NCBI GenBank assembly: GCA_021731565.1 | Contig: JAKFXD010000058.1 | Coordinates: 1-33,139 of the forward strand | Direction of reading: 5' to 3' | Length of the DNA stretch: 33,139 nucleotides | DNA from: Methylocystis sp. | GTDB lineage: Bacteria; Pseudomonadota; Alphaproteobacteria; Rhizobiales; Beijerinckiaceae | Part shown: positions 9,049 through 18,158 of the stretch, piece by piece | How the letters are laid out: the number at the start of each line of letters is the position of its first letter | How positions within the stretch are numbered: the stretch's first letter is position 1 | Notes under the pieces: model-generated | Told to the model about the DNA's origin: nothing | The model's database searches: none | The model's input: only the letters and a program-made list of their open reading frames with translations | Program-made: the position numbers and the translations under genes

Positions 9049-11370
9049 ATGCGCTCAATCAGCGGCATTTGGAAATCTTCGTTCCTGTTTGCGGTCGTCG
9101 CCGCCGCCATGTTGGCTTTAAGCGTTCCGGCGTTCGCCGCGCCGGACATCAATCGCGTCGCATTCGAGGGCAACAGCAAGGTCAAGACCGACACCTTGCA
9201 GGAGCAGGTGCGCTCGCGCGCCCGCACGCCGTTCAATCCGCAGCTCGCCGAGACCGACGTCGTGCGGTTGTCGGAAGTCTATCGCCGGTCCGGCCGCGCC
9301 GCGGCGAAGGTGAGCTATCGCACGGTCGAACTGCCGAACGGGCGGGTCGACCTCGTCTTCACCATCGTCGAAGGCGACAAGACCGGCGTCAAGGAAATCC
9401 GTTTCATCGGCAATGAAGTCTATTCCACACGCCGTCTCGTCGGCATGATGGAGACGACGGAGATGAACTTTCTGTCGTTCATCAAGACGAGCGACGTTTA
9501 CGATCCGGATCGAATCGCCGCGGACCTCGAACTCATTCGTCGATTCTATCTCAAGAACGGTTACGCCGATTTCCGGGTGATCAGCTCCGACGTGCAGTTC
9601 GATCCTTCGGCCGCCGGCTACATCATCAGCATTACGGTGCATGAAGGGCCGCAGTATCACGTGTCGTCGGTGAGCGTCGAATCGCATCTGCCCGACGTGA
9701 ACGGCGCCGCGCTGAACGATTTGCTGCGCCTTGCGCCCGGCGACGTTTACAACGGCGACGCGGTCGAAAAGACCGTCGAAGCCTTGACCCGCGAAATCGC
9801 CAAGAAGGGTTACGCCTTCACCCAGGCGCGCCCGCGCGGCGAGCGCAATCCGGCGGAACAGACGGTCGCCATTCAGTTCCTGCTCGAGGAAGGGCCGCGC
9901 GTCTATATCGAGCGCATCAACATCCACGGCAATACGCGCACGCGCGACTATGTCATTCGCCGGGAATTCGATATCGGCGAAGGCGACGCCTATAACCGAG
10001 TGCTGATCGATCGCGCCGAGCGCCGTCTGAACGGACTGGGCTATTTCAAGAAGGTCAAGGTCACCAACGAGCCGGGCTCGGCGCCCGACCGCGTGATCCT
10101 GAACGTCGATGTTGAAGATCAGCCCACCGGCAACTTCGGCGTCTCCGGCGGCTATTCGACGAACCAGGGCTTCATCGCCGAAGTGTCCGTGTCGGAAAGC
10201 AACTTCATGGGCCGCGGACAGGCGGTGCGCGTTTCGGTGCAGGCCGGACAGATCGCCCGCGGCGTGACGTTCAGCTTCACCGAGCCTTATTTCCTCGACC
10301 AGCGCATCGCCGCGGGCTTCGACGTCTTCGCGCGCCGGCAGGACGCCTATAGCTACTCGATCTACAGTTCGACCTCGATCGGCGGCACGGTGCGTTTCGG
10401 CATACCGATCACCGATGAACTCAGCTTCTCGCCGCATTATTCGATCTATCAGACGACGATCTCGATCCCCAACGACAAGAACCGCCCCTACAACGACTGT
10501 TTGGTGCCGGTTCCCGGCTACACGCCGGGTTTCAGCCCGTTCTATCCGCAGCCCGACTTTCCGAGCCTGCTGGTCAACTGTCAGTCGAACGGCGAAGCCT
10601 CGCTGGCGATTAAGGAATCGCAGGGGACTCTGGTGACCTCGCTCGTCGGCTATTCGCTGAACTACAGCACGATCGACAATTTCAAGAATCCCCATAACGG
10701 ATGGCTGGCCTCGTTCTCCCAGGACGTCGCCGGGCTGGGCGGCACCTCGCGCTATCTCCGCACCACGGGCGACATCCGCTACTTCAAAGAGGTTCCCTAT
10801 CTCGACGACGTGGTCGGCATCGCTCGTCTGCAGGGCGGCGATCTGTCGACCTTCGGCGGTTATCGGCCGCGGATTCAGGACAATTTCAATCTGGGCCCGA
10901 CTCTGGTGCGCGGCTTCGCGCCGGGCGGCATCGGTCCGCGCGACTCGAACTTCCTGACGAGCTTGACCAACAACCGCGGCAACTCTATCGGCGGCTCCGA
11001 TTATGTCGGCGGGTCGCTCGAAGTTCAGTTCCCGATCTGGGGCCTGCCGAAGGATCTCGGATTGAGGGGCGCGCTCTTCGCCGACGCCGGCTCGCTGTGG
11101 AATTACAGCGGTCGGACGAATTACGCCAACAATCTTGCGACCATTCCCGGCTTGACCTGCATCGGCGCCTATACGCCGCAGGCGGGCTTCGGCCAGGGCA
11201 ATTGCGTGGTGCCGATCTCCAACAATTTCGCGCTGCGTTCCTCGGTCGGCGCCTCGGTGCTGTGGAATTCGCCGATGGGACCGATCCGCTTCGACTATGC
11301 GGTCGTGACCTCGAAGGCCTATGGCGACATCACCCAGAACTTCCGCTTCAGCGGCGGCACCAACTTCTGA
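9049..11370 (+). CDS. bamA: Outer membrane protein assembly factor BamA
   Basis: Signal peptide then POTRA repeats (VAFEGNSKVKTDTLQ, IRFIGNEVYSTRRL, INIHGNTRTRDYVIRREFDIGEGDAYN), surface antigen barrel, terminal aromatic F. ORF track start 8869 is too far upstream; ATG 9049 precedes the signal peptide. Confidence 0.96.
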   Translation: MRSISGIWKSSFLFAVVAAAMLALSVPAFAAPDINRVAFEGNSKVKTDTLQEQVRSRARTPFNPQLAETDVVRLSEVYRRSGRAAAKVSYRTVELPNGRVDLVFTIVEGDKTGVKEIRFIGNEVYSTRRLVGMMETTEMNFLSFIKTSDVYDPDRIAADLELIRRFYLKNGYADFRVISSDVQFDPSAAGYIISITVHEGPQYHVSSVSVESHLPDVNGAALNDLLRLAPGDVYNGDAVEKTVEALTREIAKKGYAFTQARPRGERNPAEQTVAIQFLLEEGPRVYIERINIHGNTRTRDYVIRREFDIGEGDAYNRVLIDRAERRLNGLGYFKKVKVTNEPGSAPDRVILNVDVEDQPTGNFGVSGGYSTNQGFIAEVSVSESNFMGRGQAVRVSVQAGQIARGVTFSFTEPYFLDQRIAAGFDVFARRQDAYSYSIYSSTSIGGTVRFGIPITDELSFSPHYSIYQTTISIPNDKNRPYNDCLVPVPGYTPGFSPFYPQPDFPSLLVNCQSNGEASLAIKESQGTLVTSLVGYSLNYSTIDNFKNPHNGWLASFSQDVAGLGGTSRYLRTTGDIRYFKEVPYLDDVVGIARLQGGDLSTFGGYRPRIQDNFNLGPTLVRGFAPGGIGPRDSNFLTSLTNNRGNSIGGSDYVGGSLEVQFPIWGLPKDLGLRGALFADAGSLWNYSGRTNYANNLATIPGLTCIGAYTPQAGFGQGNCVVPISNNFALRSSVGASVLWNSPMGPIRFDYAVVTSKAYGDITQNFRFSGGTNF

Positions 11371-11430
11371 TGATCGGCGAGGGTCGCCGGGCGAATCGCG
11401 CCCGGCGAACGGCTGAGCCGCTAAATCACG

Positions 11431-11460
11431 CTGCGTTCAGGTGGACTCTCCTGAACGCAG
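11431..11460. repeat. Perfect inverted repeat downstream of bamA
   Basis: CTGCGTTCAGG (11431-11441) / CCTGAACGCAG (11450-11460), 8-nt loop, no T tract. Confidence 0.75.
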
Positions 11461-11498
11461 ATGAGCTGATCTGTTCGAATGGATTCGCGCGCGCTCTA

Positions 11499-11537
11499 CG
11501 CGAAACATCCGTTCCCGCTTATTTACAGCGCGCTCTA
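11499..11537. repeat. Dispersed intergenic repeat module, copy 2
   Basis: CGCGAAACATCCGTTCCCGCTTATTTACAGCGCGCTCTAA; compare 30118-30156 and 4451-4494. Confidence 0.6.
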
Positions 11538-11566
11538 ACGCGCGCCGCGACTGGGGATATTGCGCC

Positions 11567-12634
11567 GTGAGCGCGGCGGCCTTTTTTCCCCTGGCGCGGC
11601 CGGCGCCCTTGAGCGAAATCGCGCGAATCGCCGGCGCGGAAATCCGTGGCGGCGCCGGCCGCGCGCTTGGGTCCGGCGTGCTTGCGTCCGACCTCATCAT
11701 CGCCATTGCGCCGCTCGACTGGAGCCGGCCTGGCGATCTCTGCTTTTACGACAATCCGCGCTATCGCAACGCGCTCTCCGAGTGTCGCGCGACGGCCTGC
11801 TTCCTGCGCGCGCGCCACCTCGCGCTGCTTCCAACATCCGTCGCCGCGCTTGTCGTCGACGATCCTCAGCGCGCCATGACGCTTGCGACCGCGCATCTTT
11901 TTCCCGACGCGCTCCGGCCCGCGTCGCTGTTTCGGTCGAGCGGCGTTTCTCCCGGCGCGACCGTCGATCCGTCGGCTCGGTTGGAGCCCGGCGTTATCGT
12001 CGATCCAGGCGCGGTGATCGGTCCTGGCGCCGAGATCGGGGCCGGAACGATCATCGGCCCGCAGGCGGTCATCGGCCCCAATGTGCGCATCGGGCGCGAC
12101 TGTTCGATCGGCGCGCATGCGAGCCTCACCCATGCGCTGATCGGCGACCGCGTGGTGATTCATCCAGGCGCGCGGCTCGGACAGGACGGATTCGGCTTCG
12201 TCCCGACGCGACAGGGCTATCTGAAGACTCCGCAAATCGGCCGCGTGATCGTGCAGGACGATGTCGAGATCGGCGCCAATACGACGATCGATCGAGGCGC
12301 TTCGCGCGACACGATCATCGGCGAGGGAACGAAGATCGACAATCTCGTGCAGATCGGCCACAACGTGGTGATCGGCCGGTTTTGCGCCATCGTCGCACAG
12401 TCCGGCATCGCCGGCTCATGCGAGATCGGCGATTTTGCCTCGCTTGGCGGGCAGTCGGCGATCGCCGGCCACCTCACGATCGGCGAAGGCGCCGCGGTCG
12501 CCGCCAAATCCGGAGTGATGCGCGACGTGCCGGCTGGACAAAGGGTCGGCGGCGCACCGGCGCGCCCGTTGCGGCGGTTCCTGCGCGGAGCGGCGCTCAT
12601 CGACCGACTCGCGCGCAAGGACAAGCCGACGTAA
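11567..12634 (+). CDS. lpxD: UDP-3-O-acylglucosamine N-acyltransferase
   Basis: Left-handed beta-helix hexapeptides ([27 protein letters not shown]), [28 protein letters not shown]. Confidence 0.96.
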   Translation: MSAAAFFPLARPAPLSEIARIAGAEIRGGAGRALGSGVLASDLIIAIAPLDWSRPGDLCFYDNPRYRNALSECRATACFLRARHLALLPTSVAALVVDDPQRAMTLATAHLFPDALRPASLFRSSGVSPGATVDPSARLEPGVIVDPGAVIGPGAEIGAGTIIGPQAVIGPNVRIGRDCSIGAHASLTHALIGDRVVIHPGARLGQDGFGFVPTRQGYLKTPQIGRVIVQDDVEIGANTTIDRGASRDTIIGEGTKIDNLVQIGHNVVIGRFCAIVAQSGIAGSCEIGDFASLGGQSAIAGHLTIGEGAAVAAKSGVMRDVPAGQRVGGAPARPLRRFLRGAALIDRLARKDKPT

Positions 12635-12688
12635 GACAAGCGCAGAAAAACAAGCTTGGCGTGGGCCTTGCTCAAAAAGGAGGACACC

Positions 12689-13153
12689 ATGGTCGAGGCC
12701 GCGGCCGGCGCGACTCTCGAGAGCGCCGACATTTTGCAGATCATGAGTCAATTGCCGCATCGCTATCCGTTTCTGCTGGTCGATCGCATCTTCGACATCC
12801 GCGGCGATGAATCCTGCGTCGGCGTGAAGAACGTCACGGTCAATGAACCGCAGTTTCAGGGGCACTTTCCCGAGCGGCCGATCATGCCCGGCGTTCTGCT
12901 TATCGAGGCGATGGCGCAGACCGCCGGCGTGATCGCCATCCGCGCGACGAACGGCGCGGACCGCTCGCGTCTCGTCTATTTTGTCACGATCGACAACGCC
13001 AAGTTTCGCAAACCGGTCACGCCCGGCGACCGCGTCGAATTCCACCTGACGAAGACCGCGCAGAAGCGCAACATCTGGTGGTATGCGGGACGGGCGACGG
13101 TCGACGGCGTGCTGGTCTGCGAGGCGCAGATCAGCATCATGATGGGCGCCTAG
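12689..13153 (+). CDS. fabZ: 3-hydroxyacyl-[acyl-carrier-protein] dehydratase
   Basis: [49 protein letters not shown] upstream of ATG 12689 (ORF track start 12656). Confidence 0.97.
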   Translation: MVEAAAGATLESADILQIMSQLPHRYPFLLVDRIFDIRGDESCVGVKNVTVNEPQFQGHFPERPIMPGVLLIEAMAQTAGVIAIRATNGADRSRLVYFVTIDNAKFRKPVTPGDRVEFHLTKTAQKRNIWWYAGRATVDGVLVCEAQISIMMGA

Positions 13154-13175
13154 GATCGCCGCGCCGGATGCGACA

Positions 13176-13967
13176 ATGACCGCGTCGGTCCATCCTTCCA
13201 GCGTCGTCGAAGACGGCGCGCGGCTCGGCGCCGGCGTCGTCGTCGGACCTTTCTGCCATATCGGCGCCTTCGTCGAGATCGGCGACGGCGCGACGCTCCA
13301 TTCCCACGTCGTCGTCGGCGGCCGCACGCGCATCGGCGCGCGCGCCCGGATTTTTCCCTTCGCCGCCCTCGGCCTGCCGTCACAGGACATAAAAGCCGCG
13401 CTGGCGGAGGGCGCGCTGTCGATCGGCGACGATTGCGTCATTCGAGAAGGCGTGACGATCAATGCAGGCGCCGGGGAGGGCACCCGCATCGGCGCGCGCT
13501 GCGTCTGTCTCGCCGCGTCGCATGTCGCGCACGACTGCCGGCTCGGCGACGACGTGATATTGTCCAATCAGGTGCTGCTCGGCGGCCATGTCGAGATCGG
13601 GAATTGCGCGATGATCGGCGGGGCGACGGCGGTGCATCAGAATGTGCGTATCGGCGCGCAGGCGTTTGTCGGCGGGTTGTCCGGCGTCGAAGGCGACGTC
13701 ATTCCCTTCGCGCTTGCTTGCGGCAATCGCGCCCATCTTTTCGGGCTCAATCTTGTCGGCCTGAAGCGGCGCGGCTTCGCGGCCGAACGCATCGAGCGGC
13801 TGCGAGGCGCCTATCGCCTGCTGTTTGCCCGAAGCGACGCGCGGGTGCTGAGCGAGCGCATCGAAATTCTGTCGCAGGCATGCGATGGCGACGCAGACGT
13901 TGCGGCGATCGTCGAATTCCTGCGCGCGCCGTCGACGCGCCCGCTGTGCGCGCCCCCCGCGCGCTGA
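13176..13967 (+). CDS. lpxA: Acyl-ACP--UDP-N-acetylglucosamine O-acyltransferase
   Basis: MTASVHPSSVVEDGARLGAGVVVGPFCHIG, ALGLPSQDIK, IREGVTINAG, NQVLLGGHVEIG, NLVGLKRRGF. Confidence 0.97.
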   Translation: MTASVHPSSVVEDGARLGAGVVVGPFCHIGAFVEIGDGATLHSHVVVGGRTRIGARARIFPFAALGLPSQDIKAALAEGALSIGDDCVIREGVTINAGAGEGTRIGARCVCLAASHVAHDCRLGDDVILSNQVLLGGHVEIGNCAMIGGATAVHQNVRIGAQAFVGGLSGVEGDVIPFALACGNRAHLFGLNLVGLKRRGFAAERIERLRGAYRLLFARSDARVLSERIEILSQACDGDADVAAIVEFLRAPSTRPLCAPPAR

Positions 13968-13973
13968 ATAATC

Positions 13974-15116
13974 ATGACGGCGCCGCGAATCTTTCTTATA
14001 GCCGGCGAAGCCTCCGGCGATCATCTCGGCGCGGCCTTGATGCGGGCCCTGCGCGCCGCTTCTCCGCAGGTCGCTTTCGCGGGGGTCGGCGGCGAGGCGA
14101 TGGCGCGCGCGGGACTCGCGTCGCTGTTTCCGCTTGAAGACATCGCGGTGATGGGGCTCGTTCCGGTGCTGGCGCGACTGCCGCGCCTCCTGCGGCGTTT
14201 AGAAGAGACGGCGCGCGCGATCGTCGACCAGGACCCCGATTGTCTCGTCATCATCGACGCGCCGGATTTCACCCATCGCGTCGCGCGTCGCGTCCGCGCC
14301 GTAAGATCCGAACTGCCGATCGTCGATTACGTCAGCCCGACGGTCTGGGCGTGGCGGCCGGGTCGGGCGCGCGCGATGCGGGATTATGTCGACTGCGTCT
14401 TGGCGCTGCTGCCTTTCGAGCCGCAGGCGCATGCGCGGCTTGGCGGACCGCGATGCGTCTATGTCGGCCATCCGCTGGTCGAGCGGCTCGACGAATTGAC
14501 TCCGCATTCTCGCGACCGCGACGGCGCGCGATCGCTGCTCATTCTGCCGGGATCGCGCCTCGCCGAAGTGCGGCGCATGACGCCGATTTACGGCGAGACG
14601 CTTGAACTTCTCCTGCGCGAACGCGCCGATTTCGACGTCGTCATTCCGGTCGCGCCCTTTATGGAGCAGGCCGTGCGCCATGAATTGCGCGACTGGCCGA
14701 TGACGCCGCGTCTGATCGGCCAGGCGGAAAAATTCGCCGCCTTTCGTAAGGCGCGCGCGGCGCTCGTCACGTCAGGCGTCGCGACGCTGGAACTGGCGCT
14801 CGCCGAGGTGCCGATGGCAGTCGCCTATCGGGTCTCGCGCGCTGAATCGCTGTTGCGCTTTCTCGTCAATGTCGAGTCGATCGTGCTGCCCAATCTCGTT
14901 CTGGGCGAGAATGTCGTGCCCGAATTCCTTCAGCGGCAGGCGACGCCGCGGGCGCTTGCCGAGGCGCTGAGGCCGCTGCTCGGGGAGAGCGTCGCGCGCG
15001 AGGCGCAGCGCGCCGCCTTTCCGCGCGTGCGCGCGCGCCTGCTTGAAGCAGGCCGATCCCCGAGCGCGACGGCGGCGGACATCGTTCTGGAATATGCCTC
15101 GCGCGGTCGAGCGTAA
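13974..15116 (+). CDS. lpxB: Lipid-A-disaccharide synthase
   Basis: IFLIAGEASGDHLGAALMRAL, FAGVGGEAMARAGL, IDAPDFTHRVARR, SPTVWAWRPGRA, VGHPLVERL, LPGSRLAEVRR. Confidence 0.97.
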   Translation: MTAPRIFLIAGEASGDHLGAALMRALRAASPQVAFAGVGGEAMARAGLASLFPLEDIAVMGLVPVLARLPRLLRRLEETARAIVDQDPDCLVIIDAPDFTHRVARRVRAVRSELPIVDYVSPTVWAWRPGRARAMRDYVDCVLALLPFEPQAHARLGGPRCVYVGHPLVERLDELTPHSRDRDGARSLLILPGSRLAEVRRMTPIYGETLELLLRERADFDVVIPVAPFMEQAVRHELRDWPMTPRLIGQAEKFAAFRKARAALVTSGVATLELALAEVPMAVAYRVSRAESLLRFLVNVESIVLPNLVLGENVVPEFLQRQATPRALAEALRPLLGESVAREAQRAAFPRVRARLLEAGRSPSATAADIVLEYASRGRA

Positions 15117-15133
15117 GGCGGTCAGAAGGGCGG

Positions 15134-15643
15134 TCAGAACGGAATGTCGTCGTCGAGCTGGTCGGAGAGCTTGCCGGCCGGGGCGGGACGCCGCTCGCCG
15201 GGGGTGCGCTCCATCGGCGAGGAGCGGCCGAACGACCCGCCATTCTGGCCGTAGCCGCCGCCTTCATAATCGCCTTCGCCGCGTCCGCCGCCCTTGCTGT
15301 CGAGCAGAGTCAGCTCGCCGCGAAACCGCTGCAGCACGACGTCGGTCGCCTTGCGCTGATTGCCGTCCTTGTCGGTATATTCGCGGGTCTGCAACTGGCC
15401 TTCGAGATAGATTTTCGAGCCCTTGCGGCAATATTGCTCGGCGATCTTGCCGAGATTCTCATTGAATATGGAAATGTTGTGCCATTCGGTGCGGTCCTTG
15501 CGCTCGCCGGTGTTCTTGTCGCGCCAGGACTCGGTCGTCGCCACCGAGAAAGAGACGACGCGATCGCCCGACGGCAGGGTGCGCACCTCGGGATCGCGGC
15601 CGAGATTGCCGATCAGGATCACTTTGTTGACGCTGCCCGCCAT
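15134..15643 (-). CDS. ssb: Single-stranded DNA-binding protein
   Basis: MAGSVNKVILIGNLGRDPEVRTLPSGDRVVSFSVATTESWRDKNTGERKDRTEWHNISIFNE...; acidic tail DDDIPF. Confidence 0.98.
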   Translation of the reverse strand: MAGSVNKVILIGNLGRDPEVRTLPSGDRVVSFSVATTESWRDKNTGERKDRTEWHNISIFNENLGKIAEQYCRKGSKIYLEGQLQTREYTDKDGNQRKATDVVLQRFRGELTLLDSKGGGRGEGDYEGGGYGQNGGSFGRSSPMERTPGERRPAPAGKLSDQLDDDIPF

Positions 15644-15745
15644 GACTCTCTCCGCTCGCTAGATCGCCGCACTCTAGTGCAAAGGCCGGCCGTCCGGCGC
15701 GCCGGCGCGCCTTGTCCACAGATGATGCGCCTTCGCGGCGCCAGT

Positions 15746-15760
15746 GTTCTTTTTTTGTTC
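15746..15760. promoter_or_regulatory. Candidate LexA box (alphaproteobacterial GTTC-N7-GTTC) upstream of ssb
   Basis: GTTC TTTTTTT GTTC exact match, about 103 bp upstream of the ssb start codon. Confidence 0.65.
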
Positions 15761-15791
15761 TAGCATCGGCCAGCGTCCGCCGCAAGCGGCG

Positions 15792-17102
15792 TCAATCGGT
15801 GGCGACGGCGGTTTCCACATCGGAAGGATCGAAGCGGCGGGCGAGGCCGCTTTCGAGGCGCGTGCGGTCGAGTTCGCCCTCCCAATGGGCGACGACGATC
15901 GCCGCGACGCCATTGCCGATGAAATTGGTCAGCGCCCGGCATTCGCTCATGAATTTGTCGACGCCGAGCACCAGCGACATGCCGGGCGCGAGTTGCGGGT
16001 CGACCGCGGTCAATGTCGCCGCCAAAGTGATGAAGCCGGCGCCGGAAACGCCGCTCGCGCCCTTGGAGGTGAGCATCGCGACGATAAGGATCGTCGCCTG
16101 ATGCGTCGCGTCAAGCTCGACGCCCATGGCGCGGGCGATGAACAGCGTCGTCAGCGTCATATAGATATTGGTGCCGTCGAGATTGAAGGAATAGCCGGTC
16201 GGCACGACGAGTCCGACGACCGATTTCGAACAGCCGAGCCGCTCCAGCTTTTCCATCAGCGCCGGCAGGGCGCTTTCCGAGGAGGAGGTGCCGAGCACGA
16301 TGAGAAGTTCGTCGCGCAGATAGGCGATGAGGCTGAAAATGTTGAAGCCTGCGGCGCGGGCGATGAGGCCGAGCACAAGGACAATGAACAGCGCGGCCGT
16401 GAGATAGAACAGGCCGACAAGTCCGGCGAGCGAGAGAAGCGCGGTCGAGCCGTATTTCGCCACCGTATAGGCCATGGCCCCGAAGGCCCCGACCGGCGCC
16501 GCCTTCATGACGATGGCGATGACGCCGAACATGGCGTGGCCGACATCGTCGATGATGACGCGCAGCGCCCGGCCGCGCGCGCCGAGCGCCAGGAGCGCGA
16601 AGCCGAACAGCAGCGAGAACAGCAGAACCTGCAGAATGTCGCCCTTGGCGAAGGCGCCGAGCGCGCTGTCGGGAATGATGTCGAGCAGAAATTCGACGCC
16701 GCCGCGCTTCTCGGCGAGCGCCGTATATTTGGCGATCGCGGAAGGATCGGGCTTGCCGGCGAACCCCGCGCCGATTTGCGAAAAATTGCCGACGATGAGG
16801 CCGATCGCGAGGGCGAAGGTCGAGACGATCTCGAAATAGACGAGCGCCTTGAGGCCGACGCGGCCGACCTTGCGCGCGTCCTCGATATGGGCGACGCCGG
16901 AGACGACGGTGCAGAAAATGATCGGCGCGATCGCCATTTTGATGAGCTTGACGAAGCCATCGCCGAGCGCCTTCACCCAGTCCTGCGCGGCGGCCTCCGG
17001 CGCGAGCCAGCCGAACAGCGCGCCGAGCGCAATCGCCGCGAGCACCTGGACATAGAGGTGGCGATAGAGGGGTTTGCGGGTGACGGAGGGATTGGCGGTC
17101 AT
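15792..17102 (-). CDS. Dicarboxylate/amino acid:cation symporter (DAACS family)
   Basis: PLYRHLYVQVLAAIALGALFGW, KLIKMAIAPIIFCTVVSGVA, TSSSESALPALMEKLERLG, VVPTGYSFNLDGTNIYMTL. ATG at 17102 is more plausible than ORF start 17168. Confidence 0.93.
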   Translation of the reverse strand: MTANPSVTRKPLYRHLYVQVLAAIALGALFGWLAPEAAAQDWVKALGDGFVKLIKMAIAPIIFCTVVSGVAHIEDARKVGRVGLKALVYFEIVSTFALAIGLIVGNFSQIGAGFAGKPDPSAIAKYTALAEKRGGVEFLLDIIPDSALGAFAKGDILQVLLFSLLFGFALLALGARGRALRVIIDDVGHAMFGVIAIVMKAAPVGAFGAMAYTVAKYGSTALLSLAGLVGLFYLTAALFIVLVLGLIARAAGFNIFSLIAYLRDELLIVLGTSSSESALPALMEKLERLGCSKSVVGLVVPTGYSFNLDGTNIYMTLTTLFIARAMGVELDATHQATILIVAMLTSKGASGVSGAGFITLAATLTAVDPQLAPGMSLVLGVDKFMSECRALTNFIGNGVAAIVVAHWEGELDRTRLESGLARRFDPSDVETAVATD

Positions 17103-17174
17103 GAGGGTATTGGCGCCTGCCGCGCGTAACGGGAGCAACGCATACTTTAGTATCACCTTTCGCGTCAAAACCGC

Positions 17175-17260
17175 CCGTCATTGCGAGCGAAGCGAAGCAA
17201 TCCAGCCGTCCGCCGCCGCCTCTGGATTGCTTCGTCGGCGGCGCCTCCTCGCAATGACGG
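17175..17260. repeat. Palindromic intergenic repeat
   Basis: CCGTCATTGCGAG-CGAAGCGAAGCAATCCAG ... CTGGATTGCTTCG ... CTCGCAATGACGG inverted arms. Confidence 0.85.
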
Positions 17261-17283
17261 CGGAAGATTTCCAAGGCGTGTCG

Positions 17284-17706
17284 CTAGCGCGCTTCGAACG
17301 GATTGACGACGGCGATGTCCAGCTCGACGAAATCCGCGACATTGCGCGTCGCGAGAGTCATGGCGTGCGCCGAGGCGATGCTCGCGACCAGCGCATCCAT
17401 GACGGCGAGCGGTTTGCCGAGCGCCTGCCGCTTCGCCCGCAGCCGCGCGAAGGCGTGCGCCGCGCGTTGATCGAAGGTGAGTATGCGGCCGGCGAAAATC
17501 TCGTCTTCGATCGTATCGCAGGCTCTGGCCAGCGCCTCCTTCTTGCGGCCCGACGGCAGCAGCGCCAGTCCGAAGCGCAATTCCGCTATGACAGGCGTTG
17601 CAATGTAGAAATCGATTTCAGCGCGAGAATCGACCCATCGGCGCGCCGTCGCGTCGCCGGTCGGCTTCATCAATTCGGAGACGACATTTGTGTCGAGAAG
17701 GATCAT
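17284..17706 (-). CDS. PIN-domain toxin, FitB/VapC type
   Basis: MILLDTNVVSELMKP, acidic residues of the PIN fold (E at AELRFGL, D in VMDALVASIA), ATRNVADF; overlaps the upstream antitoxin ORF by 4 nt. Confidence 0.92.
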   Translation of the reverse strand: MILLDTNVVSELMKPTGDATARRWVDSRAEIDFYIATPVIAELRFGLALLPSGRKKEALARACDTIEDEIFAGRILTFDQRAAHAFARLRAKRQALGKPLAVMDALVASIASAHAMTLATRNVADFVELDIAVVNPFEAR

Positions 17707-17966
17707 TCGAATGTCGGCAGGGGGCGCTCACTCTTGTCGCGCGGCTGGACGAAATCGTCGGTCCAATCCTCTTCCCGAACGAGGCCTTTGAGCCGCGTTC
17801 CAAGACCGCCGGCGCTTAGGGCGCGCTCGCGTTCGCGACATTGAGCCAGGGCCAGTTCGAGCAGCGATTTCGCTTCGCTGGAAATGCTGCGCTTGTGCCC
17901 ATGCGCCAAATCCTCGATCTGGCGTTTCAGTTCGGGAGGGACATCTCGCAATAGAATGTCAGGCAT
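17703..17966 (-). CDS. FitA-like ribbon-helix-helix antitoxin
   Basis: MPDILLRDVPPELKRQIEDLAHGHKRSISSEAKSLLELAL (RHH) immediately upstream of PIN toxin. Confidence 0.88.
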   Translation of the reverse strand: MPDILLRDVPPELKRQIEDLAHGHKRSISSEAKSLLELALAQCRERERALSAGGLGTRLKGLVREEDWTDDFVQPRDKSERPLPTFE

Positions 17967-17973
17967 ATTCGCT

Positions 17974-17992
17974 CCTTGATATCAAGGATATC
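17974..17992. promoter_or_regulatory. Candidate autoregulatory operator of the TA operon
   Basis: Perfect 14-bp palindrome CCTTGATATCAAGG (17974-17987) with a second GATATC at 17987-17992, just upstream of the antitoxin start at 17966. Confidence 0.5.
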
Positions 17993-18116
17993 AGTAGTGA
18001 TCGCGGGAGCAAGGCCAAATTTTCTGGATTGGACAATGGACCGGTCGCGCGCAAAGCGATCCTGCTCGGCGGGGCCCAATGGATTTATCTTTTGGCGCGT
18101 GGCATTTGCCTTGCTC

Positions 18117-18134
18117 AGCGCCTAAATAGGCGCT
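18117..18134. promoter_or_regulatory. 18-bp palindrome upstream of uvrA
   Basis: AGCGCCTA-AA-TAGGCGCT; related GCGCCTGTAGGCGC at 18183-18196. Confidence 0.5.
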
Positions 18135-18158
18135 TCCCTTCACCTACGGCCTTTTTGA

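Noticed and set aside
9118-10695. 525-aa minus-strand ORF antisense to bamA
   Set aside because: Shadow ORF of a high-confidence BamA.
15744-17129. 461-aa plus-strand ORF antisense to the symporter
   Set aside because: Asp/Arg/Glu-rich shadow translation; the minus strand has conserved DAACS motifs.
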